Shown piece after piece: positions 40,943 to 49,274 of a stretch of 64,000 nt of DNA. How positions within the stretch are numbered: position 1 is the first letter of the stretch; every line of letters begins with the position of its first letter. The notes beneath the pieces are model-generated. The model did not search any database and was not told the DNA's origin. It saw only the letters and a program-made list of their open reading frames with translations. The DNA comes from Firmicutes bacterium HGW-Firmicutes-9 (lineage in GTDB: Bacteria > Bacillota > Clostridia > Christensenellales > CAG-138): positions 1-64,000 of the forward strand of contig PGZM01000007.1 in assembly GCA_002841395.1 (NCBI GenBank), written 5' to 3'. Both the position numbers and the translations under genes were made by a program.

Positions 40943-42160
40943 ATGCTGATGAAATTTAACTTAAACGAGTTTCTGTGCGCGGTATCCAATACACTTGATA
41001 TCATTGAGATCGAGTTGTTCGGCATGCCAACCAATCATTCTAAGCGGATTGCGTATATCTCCATCAAAATCGCAAAACAGCTATACCTGAGTGACGAGCA
41101 GGTTTTCGATCTGGCATCCCTCGCCATCCTGCACGACAACGGCGCAAGCCTGAAAATGCTTCACGACCAACTCATCGGCACGACAAAAGAGAAGATCAAC
41201 TTGATGGAGGCCAGAAAAGAACACTGCATCATCGGCGACGAGAATCTTGTCGCGTTTCCGTTCTTTACAAACCCGAAGCATGTCATTCTCTATCATCACG
41301 AAAAATATGACGGATCCGGCTTCTTCGGCCTCAAGCAGGATGAGATTCCCTTGATGTCGCAGATTATCGCGCTTGCGGATACGCTGGATTTATCGTTCGA
41401 TCTTCGGAACGCTTATGAAAGAAAAGAGGACATACAGGCCTTTGTGCTTTCTCACAAAGGTACGTTTTTTGCGCCGGAACTTTGCGATATCTTCATCAGC
41501 ATCTCAAAGGATCGCGCATTCTGGAACGATCTATCGGACGACGCAATCGACGATGGCATCGATCGAATGATACCTGATCTGCATGTGGACTTCAGCTTTG
41601 ATGAGATCCGCACGATCACAAGGACGTTTTCCCGCATCATCGACGCAAAGTCAACCTTCACACAGGAGCATTCGCAAGGTCTTTCCGACAAGATTGCGAC
41701 AATGGCAAAATATTACCGTCTGGATGCAGAACTGACGCAAAAGCTCATCATCACAGCCGACCTGCACGATCTCGGCAAGCTGGCGGTCAGCAATCAAATT
41801 CTCGACAAACCGGGAAAACTGACCTCTGCTGAGTTTGAGCTGATCAAAAATCACCCGCGCGTTGCAAAAGAGTGTCTGGAGCATGTAAACGGGTTTCAAG
41901 AGATCGCAACATGGATCGGAAATCATCATGAGAAGCTGGACGGATCCGGATATCCAAACGGCTTGAAAGCGCCGGACATCGACTTTTACTCCCGTCTGAT
42001 CACGTGTCTGGATATCTATCAGGCGCTGCGCGAAGAGAGGCCCTATCGTCGCACGATGAACCACGATAGTGCAATCGCGGTGATGAATGAGATGGTTGCA
42101 GCAAACTTATTGGATGGGCAAATCGTCATGGACATCGACGATGTTTTACGTGGAACCTGA
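40943..42160 (+). CDS. protein with two HD-GYP-like domains
   Basis: About 405 residues with no membrane or sensor domain. The N-terminal HD unit (~15-165) is degenerate: HDNGA near 62 in place of HDIGK, and HHEKYDGSGFFG near 117 in place of HHExxDGxGYP. The C-terminal unit (~210-400) is complete: HDLGKLAVSNQILDKPGK near 273, NHHEKLDGSGYPNG near 327, CLDIYQALREERPYR. Only the second unit is therefore likely to hydrolyse c-di-GMP or a related nucleotide; the first may bind without catalysis. Start options are GTG 40934, ATG 40943 and ATG 40949, all near GAGGGTG. This is the third HD-GYP-type protein in the window. Confidence 0.85.
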   Translation: MLMKFNLNEFLCAVSNTLDIIEIELFGMPTNHSKRIAYISIKIAKQLYLSDEQVFDLASLAILHDNGASLKMLHDQLIGTTKEKINLMEARKEHCIIGDENLVAFPFFTNPKHVILYHHEKYDGSGFFGLKQDEIPLMSQIIALADTLDLSFDLRNAYERKEDIQAFVLSHKGTFFAPELCDIFISISKDRAFWNDLSDDAIDDGIDRMIPDLHVDFSFDEIRTITRTFSRIIDAKSTFTQEHSQGLSDKIATMAKYYRLDAELTQKLIITADLHDLGKLAVSNQILDKPGKLTSAEFELIKNHPRVAKECLEHVNGFQEIATWIGNHHEKLDGSGYPNGLKAPDIDFYSRLITCLDIYQALREERPYRRTMNHDSAIAVMNEMVAANLLDGQIVMDIDDVLRGT

Positions 42161-42212
42161 TTGTGTATCTATTATCAAGGAATAGAACGCATGCTGAAAC
42201 CAAACAATAAAC

Positions 42213-42240
42213 AAAGAAGCCTTTTCGGGCTTCTTTTTTT
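42213..42240. terminator. bidirectional terminator
   Basis: The stem AAAGAAGCC / GGCTTCTTT with a TTTTCG loop ends in a T7 run. A-rich on the other side, so it also serves the convergent regulator gene. Confidence 0.88.
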
Positions 42241-42262
42241 GTTCACGATAATCAAAGCTCTA

Positions 42263-42943
42263 TCAAACCACAAACTTATACCCAAATCCCCAGACGGTCA
42301 CGATATAGCCGTCATACGGGCGGATGATTTCGCGTAGGGTGCGAATATGCGAATCGATTGTGCGATCCGAGCCCGTGAAGCAGTATCCCCAGACCTCGTT
42401 GAGCAGCGCCTCGCGCGAATACGCCTTGTTCGGATTTTGCGAGAGGAAGAAGAGCAAATCGTATTCCTTGGGCGTGAGCTGCACGGGTCGATCGTCCACC
42501 ATCACCTCGCGCGAAACGGTGTTGATAAACAGCCCGTTGAACGTGATCTTGTCGGCGACGCACTTGGTCTTGCTTCCCGTGCGGTAGAGAAACACCTTGA
42601 TGCGCGCGAGCAGCTCCCGCGGGTAAAAGGGCTTGAGGATAAAATCATCCGCGCCGACCTCGAACGCGCAGAGCCTGTCCTGCTCCGCCGTCCGCGCACT
42701 GATGAACAAAACGGGCACTTCGGATACCTTTCGTATCTGGCGGCAGACGTTTCCGCCGTCGAGCTCCGGCAGGTCGGGATCCATCACAATCAGGTTGTAG
42801 TCGTTGCGGCGGAAGAGTTTGAGCGCGGCAATACCGTCCGCGGCTTCGTCGAAGGAATATCCTTGCGAAACGGCCAGCTGGCGGATTTCTGCGCGTACAA
42901 TGCTGCTTGGATCGACAATCAACAGACGGATATCCGAATTCAT
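42263..42943 (-). CDS. OmpR/PhoB-family response regulator, no adjacent kinase
   Basis: 226 residues. Receiver domain (~5-118) with the phospho-acceptor Asp in LIVMDPDLPELDG, Ser in LFISART and Lys in ILKPF. The acidic pocket reads LLIVDPSS, one Asp where most receivers have two. The C-terminal winged helix (~130-226) has PVQLTPKEYDLLFFL, SREALLNEVWG and the recognition helix DRTIDSHIRTLREII, ending VWGFGYKFVV. It binds DNA as a phosphorylated dimer. GGAGG precedes the ATG. No histidine kinase gene is next to it, so its partner is elsewhere. Confidence 0.9.
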   Translation of the reverse strand: MNSDIRLLIVDPSSIVRAEIRQLAVSQGYSFDEAADGIAALKLFRRNDYNLIVMDPDLPELDGGNVCRQIRKVSEVPVLFISARTAEQDRLCAFEVGADDFILKPFYPRELLARIKVFLYRTGSKTKCVADKITFNGLFINTVSREVMVDDRPVQLTPKEYDLLFFLSQNPNKAYSREALLNEVWGYCFTGSDRTIDSHIRTLREIIRPYDGYIVTVWGFGYKFVV

Positions 42944-43059
42944 GTGGTATCCTCCGACGTGTAGAAGAAGCGCGTGTCTAGTACCATTCTATCCTGCTTC
43001 GCACGGGGTTTCAAGCCGCGTGAATGCGCTATTTATCAGAATAAACACGAATTGTTGCA

Positions 43060-43096
43060 ACAAAAATCGCGGGAGCTGTATTTTGGCAGCCCCCGC
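43060..43096 (-). terminator. terminator of the hydCBA operon
   Basis: On the minus strand GCGGGGGCTG pairs with CAGCTCCCGC (one wobble) around an 8-base loop and is followed by GATTTTTGTT, 31 bases after the hydA stop. Confidence 0.85.
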
Positions 43097-43126
43097 AATA
43101 CACTTGATTGACTCTTTTGCGAAGTA

Positions 43127-45139
43127 TTATCTGCCGCGGCTTGCGTAGTCCGCAATCACGCTCTTGAAGAACCCGACCGTTTCGTTGACGTCTGCGAGTT
43201 CCGACTTGAGGCGCGCATTCTCCGCCTCAAGCGCCAGCACGCGCACGGACTCGTTCTCCTCGCGCGCTCTTGCCTGCTCCGCTCTTGCGGCGGCGTTGAT
43301 CGCCTGCGCGGCAAGGTCTCGCTTCTTCTCCGCCGGACGCACACCGAGATCGAACCGCTCGTTCGTATATTCGTTATACGTGCCGCGGCGCACATAGTGC
43401 GTGTGCAGCAGTTCGTGCGACTTGTGTCCGTTGGGATGCTCCAGATACTCGGCGTACAACTGCGTGACGAACGGGTTTTCGTGCGATTTTCTCATCACCT
43501 TCGCTTCGTCTTCGGTATACAGCCCGCGCAGACGCTTACTGCGCACGTCCGGATCGTCCGACCTCGGCTGTCCGCCGCCCATGATGCAGCCGCCCGGGCA
43601 GCCCATCACCTCGATGAAGTGATACGGCGACTTGCCCTCTTTGATCTGCTCCATGAGTTTGTTTGCTCCCGCAAGTCCGCTCGTAACCGCGATGCGCACC
43701 GTGACCCCCTCCAGGAAACGGTAGTCCGGCAGTGTATCGGCGAAGGTTACCGCGGCCTCCTTTACCTGATCGAACCCGACGATGGGTGTTACGTGCAAGC
43801 CGTCAAACGGCAGCTCGCGCCCGGTCACCAACTCGTAGACGGTTCTGAGCGCGGCTTCCATAACGCCGCCCGTGAGGCCAAAGATGTCCGCGGCTCCCGT
43901 GGACATGCCCAGTGGGTTATCAAACTCCTCGTCGGGCAGGTTGTTGAAATCGATGCCCATCTCGCGGATCATGTTTGCGAGTTCACGCGTGGTCAGCACG
44001 GCGTCCACGTTCGCAAGCCCGTCGTTCTTCATCTCAGGACGCACGATCTCGCTCTTTTTCGCCGTACACGGCATGATCGACACCACGAAGATATCCTTGG
44101 GTTCGCGCTTGATCTTGCCTGCATAATAGCTCTTTGCCAGCGCGCCGAGCATTGTGTGCGGAGACTTACAGGTGGAGAGATGATCCAGCTCGTCGGGATA
44201 GGTGTGCTCGACATACTTGATCCAACCGGGGCTGCAGCTCGTGATCATCGGCAGCACCGCTTCGCCTCCGGTCAACGCGCTCTTCACGCGGGAGAGCAGC
44301 TCGGTTCCTTCTTCGAGAATGGTCAGGTCGGCGGTAAAGTTCGTGTCAAATACGTCGTCAAAGCCGAGTCGTCTCAGCGCGGCGGCGAGTTTCCCCGTCA
44401 CGCGCGAACCGGGCTCATTTCCAAACTCCTCGCCGATGGCGACGCGGATGGCTGGCGCGGTCTGCACGATCACGCGCTTCGATTTGTCGTTGATCGCTTC
44501 CCAGACGGCTTGAATGGAGTCCGTCTCCTTCAGCGCGCCGACCGGGCAGACGACCGTACACTGGCCGCAGAAGGCGCAGTTTACGCTGCCGATGGCGAGT
44601 TCCATCGCGGGCGCGATCACGGTCTGGAAACCGCGATTCTGCGCGTTGATGATGCCGACGCCCTGAATCTCGTTACAGGCGGTGACGCATCTTCGGCAGA
44701 GGATGCACTTGGACATATCGCGCGTGATGGAAGTCGAAACATCGATCACGCATTCGCTCCGCGTACCTTCAAAGCGAGTCGCCTCCACGCCAAGCTGCTT
44801 GCCCAGCGCCTGCAGTTCGCAGCTTTGGTTGCGCTTGCAGCTCAGGCAGTCCTTGGAGTGATCCGAGAGCAGCAGCTCGTAGAGCACTTTTCTCGCCTTT
44901 CGCACGCGCTCCGTGTTGGTCTGGATGACCATTCCCTCGGAGACCTTGGTCATACAGGATGGCACGAGCGTCTTTGCGCCCTCCACCTCGACCACGCAGA
45001 TGCGGCAGGAGCCAAATTCATGCACGCCGGAAAGGTAGCACAGGCTCGGAATCTGGATGCCGTGCTGCTTTGCGGCCTCGATGATGGTCAATCCATCCTC
45101 TACTTCATACGGTTTTCCGTTGATCGTAATATGCTTCAT
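43127..45139 (-). CDS. hydA: [FeFe]-hydrogenase catalytic subunit HydA (group A, NADH/ferredoxin type)
   Basis: About 670 residues. N-terminal [2Fe-2S] domain (ITINGKPYEVEDGLTIIEAA, CRICVVEVEG), a His/Cys cluster (~95-115, CLSCKRNQSC), two [4Fe-4S] clusters (CILCRRCVTAC, CAFCGQCTVVC), then the H-cluster domain with L1 TSCSPGW (~300), L2 MPCTAKKSE (~358) and L3 EVMGCPGGCIMGGGQP (~515). It oxidises or makes H2. Beyond the usual end near LLHTHY there is an extra ~85-residue tail predicted as a coiled coil (ALEAENARLKSELADVNETV). Start: ATG 45139, 12 bases after AGGAGG; GTG 45148 directly follows the hydB stop and is the alternative. Confidence 0.95.
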   Translation of the reverse strand: MKHITINGKPYEVEDGLTIIEAAKQHGIQIPSLCYLSGVHEFGSCRICVVEVEGAKTLVPSCMTKVSEGMVIQTNTERVRKARKVLYELLLSDHSKDCLSCKRNQSCELQALGKQLGVEATRFEGTRSECVIDVSTSITRDMSKCILCRRCVTACNEIQGVGIINAQNRGFQTVIAPAMELAIGSVNCAFCGQCTVVCPVGALKETDSIQAVWEAINDKSKRVIVQTAPAIRVAIGEEFGNEPGSRVTGKLAAALRRLGFDDVFDTNFTADLTILEEGTELLSRVKSALTGGEAVLPMITSCSPGWIKYVEHTYPDELDHLSTCKSPHTMLGALAKSYYAGKIKREPKDIFVVSIMPCTAKKSEIVRPEMKNDGLANVDAVLTTRELANMIREMGIDFNNLPDEEFDNPLGMSTGAADIFGLTGGVMEAALRTVYELVTGRELPFDGLHVTPIVGFDQVKEAAVTFADTLPDYRFLEGVTVRIAVTSGLAGANKLMEQIKEGKSPYHFIEVMGCPGGCIMGGGQPRSDDPDVRSKRLRGLYTEDEAKVMRKSHENPFVTQLYAEYLEHPNGHKSHELLHTHYVRRGTYNEYTNERFDLGVRPAEKKRDLAAQAINAAARAEQARAREENESVRVLALEAENARLKSELADVNETVGFFKSVIADYASRGR

Positions 45140-45148
45140 GTGTGTCAC

Positions 45149-48100
45149 CTACCTCCTGTCGCAATGCAGGCAGCGCATCGCCTCGGCCATCGCTCTGAGC
45201 TTGTGGTAGCCCAGCACGACTTCGTCAAACGAGGTCTTACGCTTTTCGATGTCGAGCTCTTCGATTTCAAACCGCTTATGCTCGACGATCTCATCGTCGT
45301 TGAACTGGTCGGGAATCTCGATTTCCGGCCCCTTGTTCAGCTTCCCTTTGCCGCCCAGATACTTATCGATGGAGACTGCGGCGTTCTTGCCGTCCGCAAT
45401 CGCCTGAATCACGGTATCGGGTCCGCGAACCACGTCGCCGCCCGCGAATACGCCGGGCATGGTGGTCATCATGTTGTTGTAGTCCACGACGAACGTGCCC
45501 CAGCTGGTCACGCCAATCTCGCTCTTCTTGATGAACGGCAGGTCGGAATACTGGCTCACCGCCGGAACGACCGCGTCCACCTCGATCATGTAGTTGGATT
45601 CTTCAACTGGAACCGCTTTGCGGCGTCCGTTTTTGTCGAAATCGCCGAGCTTCATCTGTTGGCACTCGATCTTGCAGACCTTGCCCGCGCGGTTTGCAAG
45701 GAAGCGAACCGGGGCCACGAGTTCCATGAGCTCCACGCCCTCGTCCAGCGCCGCCTGTACTTCTTCGCGGCTTGCCGGCATGGCGTCCCGCGTTCTGCGG
45801 TAGAGGATCATCACGCGATCCGCGCCGAGGCGCAGCGCCGTGCGCGCGGAGTCGATTGCGGTGTTGCCGCCACCGACGATAGCGACCGTTTTACCAAGTA
45901 CCATCTCGCGCTTGAGATTGACATTTTTGAGGAAGTCGATGCCGTGCGTCACGCCCGTGAGACCTTCGCCGGGGATATTGACCATCTCCGGGAACTGCGT
46001 GCCGGTTGCGAGATAGACCGCGTCATATTGTGCTTGTAATGCTTTAAAGGTGATGTCTTTTCCGACCTCGGTGTTCAAATGGATATTGACGCCCGCCTGC
46101 GCAATCAGGTCGATCTCGTGCTGCAGCACTTTCTTGGGCAGCCGGTATTCCGGAATGCCGAAGGCGAGCACGCCGCCCGCGACGGACTCGGATTCGTATA
46201 CGTCTACCTCGTAACCGATCTTGACGAGATAGTAGCCGCAGGTAAGTCCCGATGTGCCGGCGCCGACGATGGCAACTTTCTTCCCGTTCTTCGGGAAGAC
46301 GAGCTCCGCGTTGTAAGGCTCTTCGTGCTTATAGGCATAGTCCGCAACGAAGCGCTTGATCTCGCAGATGGAAACCGCCTCGTCGAGCGTGCGCCTGCGG
46401 CACTTCGCCTCGCACGGATGCGTGCAGATGCGTCCGCAGACCGCCGGGAAGGGGTTTTCCTGCCGAATGAGGTTGTATGCGTCGATGAATCTTCCTGCCG
46501 CGACGAGGCTCATATACCCCGGCACGTTGATGTTCGCAGGGCATGTGTTTTCGCAAGGCGAGATAAACATCGACGAGCAGACGCTCGAGCGGCAGTATTT
46601 GTCCCGGATGTGTTCCTCATACTCATCGCGGAAATAGCGGATGGTCGAGAGCACGGGATTCGGCGCGGTTTGACCAAGGCCGCACATCGCGGTGTCCTGA
46701 ATGGTCGCGCCTAGCTCTTCCAGCAGCTCGATATCGCCCTCTTCGCCTTCTCCGCGTGTGATGCGCTCCAGAATCTCCAGCATGCGCGTGGTGCCGATGC
46801 GGCAGGCCGCGCATTTTCCGCAGGATTCGTCGCGGATGAAGTCCATGAAGAAGCGCGCGGTATCCACCATGCACGCGTCTTCGTTCATCGCGATCAAACC
46901 GCCGGAGCCCATGATCGCGCCGAGCGCCTGTAGGGACTCATAGTCCGTCGGGGTGTTGAGGTTGTCCCTCGTAATGCAACCGCCGGAGGGGCCGCCGATC
47001 TGCGCCGCTTTGAACTTTCTGCGCTCCCGCAAGCCGCCGCCGATGTTAAAGAGGATATCGCCGAGTGGTTTGCCGATCGGCACCTCGATGATACCTGTGT
47101 TAACGACGTCGCCCGCGAGCGCGAATACCTTTGTGCCCTTGCTGCGCGCCGTGCCGAAGGTGGAGTACCATTCTCCGCCCTTAAGCATGATCTCCGGAAT
47201 GCTCGCATAGGTTTCGACGTTGTTGATGATCGTGGGCTTCTTGAAAAGTCCGCTCTGGAACGGGAACGGCGGCTTCTGCCGCGGTTCGCCGCGGCAGCCT
47301 TCGATGGACGCCATCAGCGCCGTCTCTTCGCCGCAGACGAATGCGCCCGCGCCGATGCGGATCTCTAAATCAAAGTTGAACCCGCTGCCAAACACGTTTT
47401 CGCCGAGCACGCCGCGTGCGCGTGCCTCTTCGAGCGCTTTTTCGAGCCGCTCGATGGCCAGCGGATATTCTGCGCGGACGTAGACGTAGCCCTTCGTCGC
47501 GCCGATGGCATAGCCGCCGATCATCATGCCCTCGATGACCGTATGCGGATCGCCTTCCAGAATGCTGCGATCCATGAACGCACCGGGATCGCCCTCGTCC
47601 GCGTTGCAGACGATGTATTTCTGATCGCCATGCGCGTCGTGGCCCGCCTGCCATTTGATGCCAGTCGGGAAGCCCGCGCCGCCGCGCCCGCGCATGCCGC
47701 TGCGCTTGACTTCGTCGACGACTTCCTGCGCGGAGAGCTTATTGAGCGCTTTTGCCGCGGCAAGATAGCCGTCCCGGCTGATGTAGGCGTCGAGGCTGTC
47801 ATATTCGATGACGCCGCAGTTGCGCAGCGCAATGCGTACCTGTTCCTTAAAGAAGTCGATGTCGTCGATCTTCGGAATCCGTTTCTTCAGCGACTCATCA
47901 TAGAACGTATACTGCTCCGCGATCTCGCCGCGACCGATATGCTTCTGCACGATAGTGCGCGCGATCTGCGGCGTTAGTTTCGTATAAAAGATGCGTTCCG
48001 GCAGAATCAGCATCACAGGGCCTACCGCGCAGGTGCCGATACAGCCCGTCTCGCGGACGATGACCTGTTCACCCATGCCGATGCGGCTCAGTTCATCCTT

Positions 48101-48238
48101 GACCGCGTCGCGCACATCCGCGCAGTTGGAGGAGACGCAGCCCGCGCCACTGCAGACGAGAATCTGATAGCGGCTTTTTGCGGTTTCGTCCAGATACGCC
48201 TGTTTGATCTCTTGCAGATCCTGCAATGATTTCACCAT
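45149..48238 (-). CDS. hydB: HydB/NuoF-type flavoprotein fused to a GltD-like NAD(P)H oxidoreductase
   Basis: About 1029 residues. The ATG at 48238 gives MVKSLQDLQEIKQAYLDE, the normal HydB start; TTG and GTG codons upstream are alternatives. Domains: thioredoxin-like [2Fe-2S] (~25-115), NuoF-like FMN/NADH domain (~150-470; GRGGAGFPTGIKW, NADEGDPGAFMDR), SLBB and [4Fe-4S] (CGKCAACRIGTTRML, ~473). Then, instead of the usual C-terminal 2x[4Fe-4S] ferredoxin, there is a GltD-like half: Fe-S helical domain (~545-640, CENTCPANINVPGYM, CEAKCRR), FAD site VAIVGAGTSGL (~660) and a second dinucleotide site VAIVGGGNTAID (~790). With HydA and HydC it should couple H2 to NAD(P) and ferredoxin, by flavin-based bifurcation in known relatives. 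The fusion implies an extra flavin and possibly NADP specificity. Confidence 0.92.
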   Translation of the reverse strand: MVKSLQDLQEIKQAYLDETAKSRYQILVCSGAGCVSSNCADVRDAVKDELSRIGMGEQVIVRETGCIGTCAVGPVMLILPERIFYTKLTPQIARTIVQKHIGRGEIAEQYTFYDESLKKRIPKIDDIDFFKEQVRIALRNCGVIEYDSLDAYISRDGYLAAAKALNKLSAQEVVDEVKRSGMRGRGGAGFPTGIKWQAGHDAHGDQKYIVCNADEGDPGAFMDRSILEGDPHTVIEGMMIGGYAIGATKGYVYVRAEYPLAIERLEKALEEARARGVLGENVFGSGFNFDLEIRIGAGAFVCGEETALMASIEGCRGEPRQKPPFPFQSGLFKKPTIINNVETYASIPEIMLKGGEWYSTFGTARSKGTKVFALAGDVVNTGIIEVPIGKPLGDILFNIGGGLRERRKFKAAQIGGPSGGCITRDNLNTPTDYESLQALGAIMGSGGLIAMNEDACMVDTARFFMDFIRDESCGKCAACRIGTTRMLEILERITRGEGEEGDIELLEELGATIQDTAMCGLGQTAPNPVLSTIRYFRDEYEEHIRDKYCRSSVCSSMFISPCENTCPANINVPGYMSLVAAGRFIDAYNLIRQENPFPAVCGRICTHPCEAKCRRRTLDEAVSICEIKRFVADYAYKHEEPYNAELVFPKNGKKVAIVGAGTSGLTCGYYLVKIGYEVDVYESESVAGGVLAFGIPEYRLPKKVLQHEIDLIAQAGVNIHLNTEVGKDITFKALQAQYDAVYLATGTQFPEMVNIPGEGLTGVTHGIDFLKNVNLKREMVLGKTVAIVGGGNTAIDSARTALRLGADRVMILYRRTRDAMPASREEVQAALDEGVELMELVAPVRFLANRAGKVCKIECQQMKLGDFDKNGRRKAVPVEESNYMIEVDAVVPAVSQYSDLPFIKKSEIGVTSWGTFVVDYNNMMTTMPGVFAGGDVVRGPDTVIQAIADGKNAAVSIDKYLGGKGKLNKGPEIEIPDQFNDDEIVEHKRFEIEELDIEKRKTSFDEVVLGYHKLRAMAEAMRCLHCDRR

Positions 48239-48264
48239 TTTTTCGCTCAAATCTGTCACCCCTC

Positions 48265-48762
48265 TCAATAGCGCGAGAGAATCGCGTCGAGCTTGTTGAT
48301 GTTCACCTGCTTATACACGACGTCGTCGATCATCATCGCCGGCGCAAGGCCGCAGGCGCCGATGCAGCGCGCGACCTCAAAGGTGAACTTGCCGTCCGCG
48401 GTCGTCCCGCCGATATCTACACCCAGCGATTTTTGCAGCGCGTCCACGATCTTCTTTCCCCCGCGCACATAGCACGCCGTGCCGAGGCAGACGCGAATCG
48501 TGTGCTCCCCGCGCGGCGTAGTGGAGAAGAAGGAATAGAACGTCACCACACCCGAAACTTCGGAGAGCGGTTTGTTCAGCGCAAACGCAATATGCTGTTG
48601 CAGTTCCAGAGAGAGATAACCGTAGAGTTCCTGTGCGATGTGCAAGATTTGAATCAGATTGCCTTCTTTGTCCCGGTACAGGTCGATGATTTGGTCGAGT
48701 TCGGCGAATGGTTCCGCGCTGTCCGATTGACAGCAAGTGCAATGACCTTGTGCGTTGTTCAT
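48265..48762 (-). CDS. hydC: HydC/NuoE-type [2Fe-2S] subunit
   Basis: 165 residues from the ATG at 48762, seven bases after AAGAGGGG. A thioredoxin-like NuoE fold: helical front (DQIIDLYRDKEGNLIQILHI), LSEVSGVVTFYSFF, and the [2Fe-2S] ligands CLGTAC (C-x4-C) and CIGAC (C-x3-C) at ~100 and ~138, then GLAPAMMIDD. The N-terminus carries an extra CTCCQSD pair of cysteines not usual in NuoE. First gene of hydCBA. It forms part of the NADH-oxidising module with HydB. Confidence 0.93.
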   Translation of the reverse strand: MNNAQGHCTCCQSDSAEPFAELDQIIDLYRDKEGNLIQILHIAQELYGYLSLELQQHIAFALNKPLSEVSGVVTFYSFFSTTPRGEHTIRVCLGTACYVRGGKKIVDALQKSLGVDIGGTTADGKFTFEVARCIGACGLAPAMMIDDVVYKQVNINKLDAILSRY

Positions 48763-49050
48763 TTCACTGCCCCTCTTTTCAATTGTAGATCTGTATGGAT
48801 ATGCCTTTACTGATTTGACTACAACCATCGTATCAGACAATTGTCATCAATTTATGTGCATTTCACAGATTTTTTTCGCCTTTTTTACGGGTTTTCTGCG
48901 CATTTCTCTTGTTTTGACTGTTTTGCGCACATATTTTCCACACAAATCATAAAATTCACACACCCTCGCTCTCGTAATTTTTCCAAAAAACACGCCGAAC
49001 AAAGTATTCCCGTATCTTTTAAAACGCCTTTTCATGCGAAAAAACTGCAT
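48763..49050. other. AT-rich intergenic region upstream of hydC
   Basis: Presumed hydCBA promoter region. It has several T-rich tracts and no clear hexamer pair on the minus strand. I see no gene; the frame running through here on the plus strand continues into the tandem repeat and has no ribosome site. Confidence 0.5.
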
Positions 49051-49077
49051 AAAAAAATAAAAACCTCCAAAAGGAGG
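49051..49077 (-). terminator. terminator of the lsrACDB operon
   Basis: On the minus strand CCTCC-TTTT-GGAGG is followed by TTTTTATTTTTTT. It lies after the tandem repeat; its GGAGG arm is also the start of the first repeat unit. Confidence 0.75.
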
Positions 49078-49274
49078 GACTCAGAAGAAAACCACTTGCC
49101 AAAAAGAATCTCCCGCCAAAACACACGCGAGGCTGCCATTGCCGGCAGCCTCGGTGTAAGGAGGGACTCAGAAGAAAACCACTTGCCCAAAAAGAATCTC
49201 CTGCCAAAACACACGCGAGGCTGCCACTGCTGGCAGCCTCGGTGTAAGGAGGGACTCAGAAGAAAACCACTTGC
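49071..49274 (-). repeat. 87/88-bp tandem repeat with internal hairpins, 2.3 copies
   Basis: Unit 1 is 49071-49157 (87 bp), unit 2 is 49158-49245 (88 bp), and a partial third, 49246-49274, stops exactly at the lsrB stop codon. The units differ at about four positions. Each full unit holds a perfect 10-bp stem, CGAGGCTGCC / GGCAGCCTCG (49128-49153 and 49216-49241), with 6-base loops that differ between copies. It is therefore in the 3' untranslated part of the lsrB message, before the terminator. Role unknown; mRNA 3'-end protection or duplicated attenuators are possible. Confidence 0.92.

Noticed and set aside
43397-46039. Very long open frame opposite hydA/hydB
   Set aside because: It is antisense to well-supported hydrogenase genes; His/Arg/Ala-rich composition typical of a GC-codon shadow.
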